From the NCBI GenBank assembly GCA_938001995.1, contig CALLAV010000265.1:1-6707 (forward strand): 6,707 nucleotides of DNA, written 5' to 3'. Each line of letters begins with the position of its first letter. Position 1 is the stretch's first letter. The notes under the pieces were generated by a model, which was not told where the DNA came from, searched no databases, and saw only the letters and a program-made list of their open reading frames with translations. Below are positions 5,380 through 6,707 of this stretch, piece by piece. Position numbers and translations under genes: made by a program. The DNA is from an uncultured Amylibacter sp. (lineage in GTDB: Bacteria > Pseudomonadota > Alphaproteobacteria > Rhodobacterales > Rhodobacteraceae).

Positions 5380-6161
5380 CTCGCGGCCAACCACCGTTCC
5401 ATTTGCGCTTCATCCGTAGGGCGGAAGTACGCGATCATGCGTCCTTCGGTAGGGCCTTTCAGGCCTTCAACCCAAGGGGCAACGCCGTGCAGCGCGTGGC
5501 GGTGAATAACGTAGCTCTCACCCATTTTCAGAGGCAATTCTACCCGTTTACAGGTTTCAAAAATCTTGCGGCGCGTTTCCATATTTACATCGGTCAAATC
5601 GACATCAGGCCACTGCTTAACGGGATGCTGTGATAGCGCCTTTTCAAAGGCCTCCTGCACAATCTTATGGGACCCTTCCCAGATCACAAAAGGCGCGGCG
5701 TCTGCGGGGCTGTCCGTCAACGCAATCCCCAGCAAAAACTGGTGAAACTCACGCAAAAACCGCCGCCGTGGCTGGCCTTCGCCGTGCAGCCCGTCCACAT
5801 GCGCCGCGTCCCGATTGCGCCTAAACCGCAAGGCCGCCTCGCTCTCTCCATCCCACGGCTTGGGATAGCCCTCATAACACACCGATACCTGCGCACGATC
5901 CCAACGGATCGGCGCGGGCTCGATATTTTGGTGAATAAAATCAACCGCCTGCCCTGCCAAAGGAACACCACCAACAGCCCCGTCGGGATCATTTCCAAGG
6001 GCGTTCACTCCAACAAACCAAGTACCCCCGCACCGCAGCCAATCGCGCTGCCAATCAGGGTCAGCCGCCACGCGTACAGCCGCAGGTTTCGCCGCTTCAA
6101 TCCACCTATCCAACGCAGGATCAGGCGCAAACTTTACCCATCCTTTTTCGGCGAAACTCAC
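5376..6161 (-). CDS. PhyH-like Fe(II)/2-oxoglutarate-dependent dioxygenase
   Basis: This 261-residue protein has a recognisable double-stranded beta-helix oxygenase pattern. The iron-binding HxD is H121-V122-D123 in RDAAHVDGLHGEG. A distal histidine is present in YVIHRHALHGVAPW (H225 most likely, H222 possible). An arginine 16 residues on, R241 in EGRMIAYFRP, is placed to bind the 2-oxoglutarate carboxylate. FHQFLLGIALTD at 139-150 and PFVIWEGSHK at 157-166 resemble PhyH core strands. Members oxidise a wide range of small molecules, and the substrate cannot be deduced. The start is GTG, overlapping the exporter stop (GTGA, 6158-6161). The upstream Shine-Dalgarno is weak, so translation probably depends on the exporter gene. 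The TAG stop overlaps that of the aspartic protease on the other strand. Confidence 0.75.
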   Translation of the reverse strand: MSFAEKGWVKFAPDPALDRWIEAAKPAAVRVAADPDWQRDWLRCGGTWFVGVNALGNDPDGAVGGVPLAGQAVDFIHQNIEPAPIRWDRAQVSVCYEGYPKPWDGESEAALRFRRNRDAAHVDGLHGEGQPRRRFLREFHQFLLGIALTDSPADAAPFVIWEGSHKIVQEAFEKALSQHPVKQWPDVDLTDVNMETRRKIFETCKRVELPLKMGESYVIHRHALHGVAPWVEGLKGPTEGRMIAYFRPTDEAQMERWLAAS

Positions 6162-6707
6162 CCGAAAAACACTTTCCGCAACATGTTCAACGCCACCAAA
6201 ATCAGGAAGAAAGCAAACACCCGTTTCAGCGGCTTAGGATCCATCGCATGTGCAATTTTCACACCCAGAGGTGCGGTCAGGAGTGTCATGCAAATGATCA
6301 GCAGAAACGCAGGAATATTCACATAACCGAGCGTATAAGGTGGCAGGTTTTCAGGATCGGGATTGCCCATCAAAAAGCCAATCACGCTCGGCACGGCAAT
6401 CACCAGCCCGAATCCCGCAGCCGTCGCAACCGCCCGGTGAATAGGGACGCCAAACAGGCTCATCAGCGGCACGCCAAAGCTGCCTCCGCCAATGCCCATC
6501 AGCACCGACATGAACCCCAAAATGGGCGATGTGATCGCGCGACCAATGCCTGTTGGCATCGCTTCCCCGAGCCGCCATTCCTGTCGGCCAAAAGCCAGAT
6601 AGAACCCGACGATCAGGCCCAGAACGCCGAAAATCACTTGCAACTGGCTGGACCGCAATCCAGTGGCCGCAACCACGCCAATGGCAGAGCCGACTGCAAT
6701 ACCAATG
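6158..6707 (-). CDS. TauE/SafE-family (TSUP) exporter, C-terminal part (runs off right edge)
   Basis: The frame stays open to the right edge, giving 182 visible C-terminal residues of a polytopic inner-membrane protein. Full-length members are about 250-300 residues, so the N-terminal third or so is missing. A GTG at 6676 is within a helix-coding stretch and is not the real start. The signature is MGIGGGSFGVPLMSLFGVPIH, the second of the two repeated TSUP motifs, followed by AVATAAGFGLVIAVPSVIGF. About six hydrophobic segments can be seen, ending with FAFFLILVALNMLRKVFFG. The family exports small sulfur-containing or organic anions such as sulfite, sulfoacetate or sulfolactate, but the cargo cannot be told here. 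It is translationally coupled to the downstream dioxygenase by a 4-nt overlap. Confidence 0.9.
   Translation of the reverse strand, partial: IGIAVGSAIGVVAATGLRSSQLQVIFGVLGLIVGFYLAFGRQEWRLGEAMPTGIGRAITSPILGFMSVLMGIGGGSFGVPLMSLFGVPIHRAVATAAGFGLVIAVPSVIGFLMGNPDPENLPPYTLGYVNIPAFLLIICMTLLTAPLGVKIAHAMDPKPLKRVFAFFLILVALNMLRKVFFG

Noticed and set aside
5667..6326. Plus-strand open frame of 219 codons opposite the dioxygenase and exporter
   Set aside because: Very Arg/Pro-rich, no domain, antisense to two genes with clear motifs.

Overview
The window looks like a chromosomal segment of an alphaproteobacterium, most likely Rhodobacterales (Roseobacter-type). This rests on gene content and protein style: a heterotetrameric sarcosine oxidase operon, a stand-alone ccmI, a ruvX/DUF1289 pair, moderately high GC and tightly overlapping genes. 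I could not run a search, so the taxon is inference.

Left part (1-2530, minus strand): three genes of the tetrameric sarcosine oxidase lie in the order soxB, soxD, soxA. soxA runs off the left edge, and soxG would be expected beyond it. Together they demethylate sarcosine to glycine, passing the methyl group to tetrahydrofolate. soxD and soxA overlap by 4 nt. Between soxB and soxD is a roughly 200 bp gap that does not fit a compact operon. It holds a plausible small membrane-protein gene on the opposite strand, with a candidate leaderless promoter and alternative hairpins just upstream of the soxD ribosome-binding site.

Divergent control region (about 2469-2702): it separates soxB (minus) from ccmI (plus). 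On the soxB side there is a 21-codon upstream ORF whose stop overlaps the soxB start (ATGA). Its Shine-Dalgarno sequence lies in the stem of a hairpin and its AUG in the loop. This resembles a translational switch coupled to soxB. A 12-bp perfect palindrome and repeated GTCGCA half-sites lie further upstream.

Central part (2703-4605, plus strand): ccmI (cytochrome c maturation), ruvX/yqgF (RNase H-fold nuclease, TTG start overlapping the ccmI stop) and a DUF1289 Cys4 protein form a translationally coupled row. After an 84 bp gap with its own candidate promoter comes a membrane-anchored retropepsin-like aspartic protease (4690-5379).

Right part (5376-6707, minus strand): a TauE/SafE-type (TSUP) exporter, cut by the right edge, overlaps by 4 nt (GTGA) a PhyH-like Fe(II)/2-oxoglutarate dioxygenase. 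The dioxygenase converges on the protease so tightly that their stop codons overlap. No rRNA, tRNA, insertion sequence or CRISPR array was seen.
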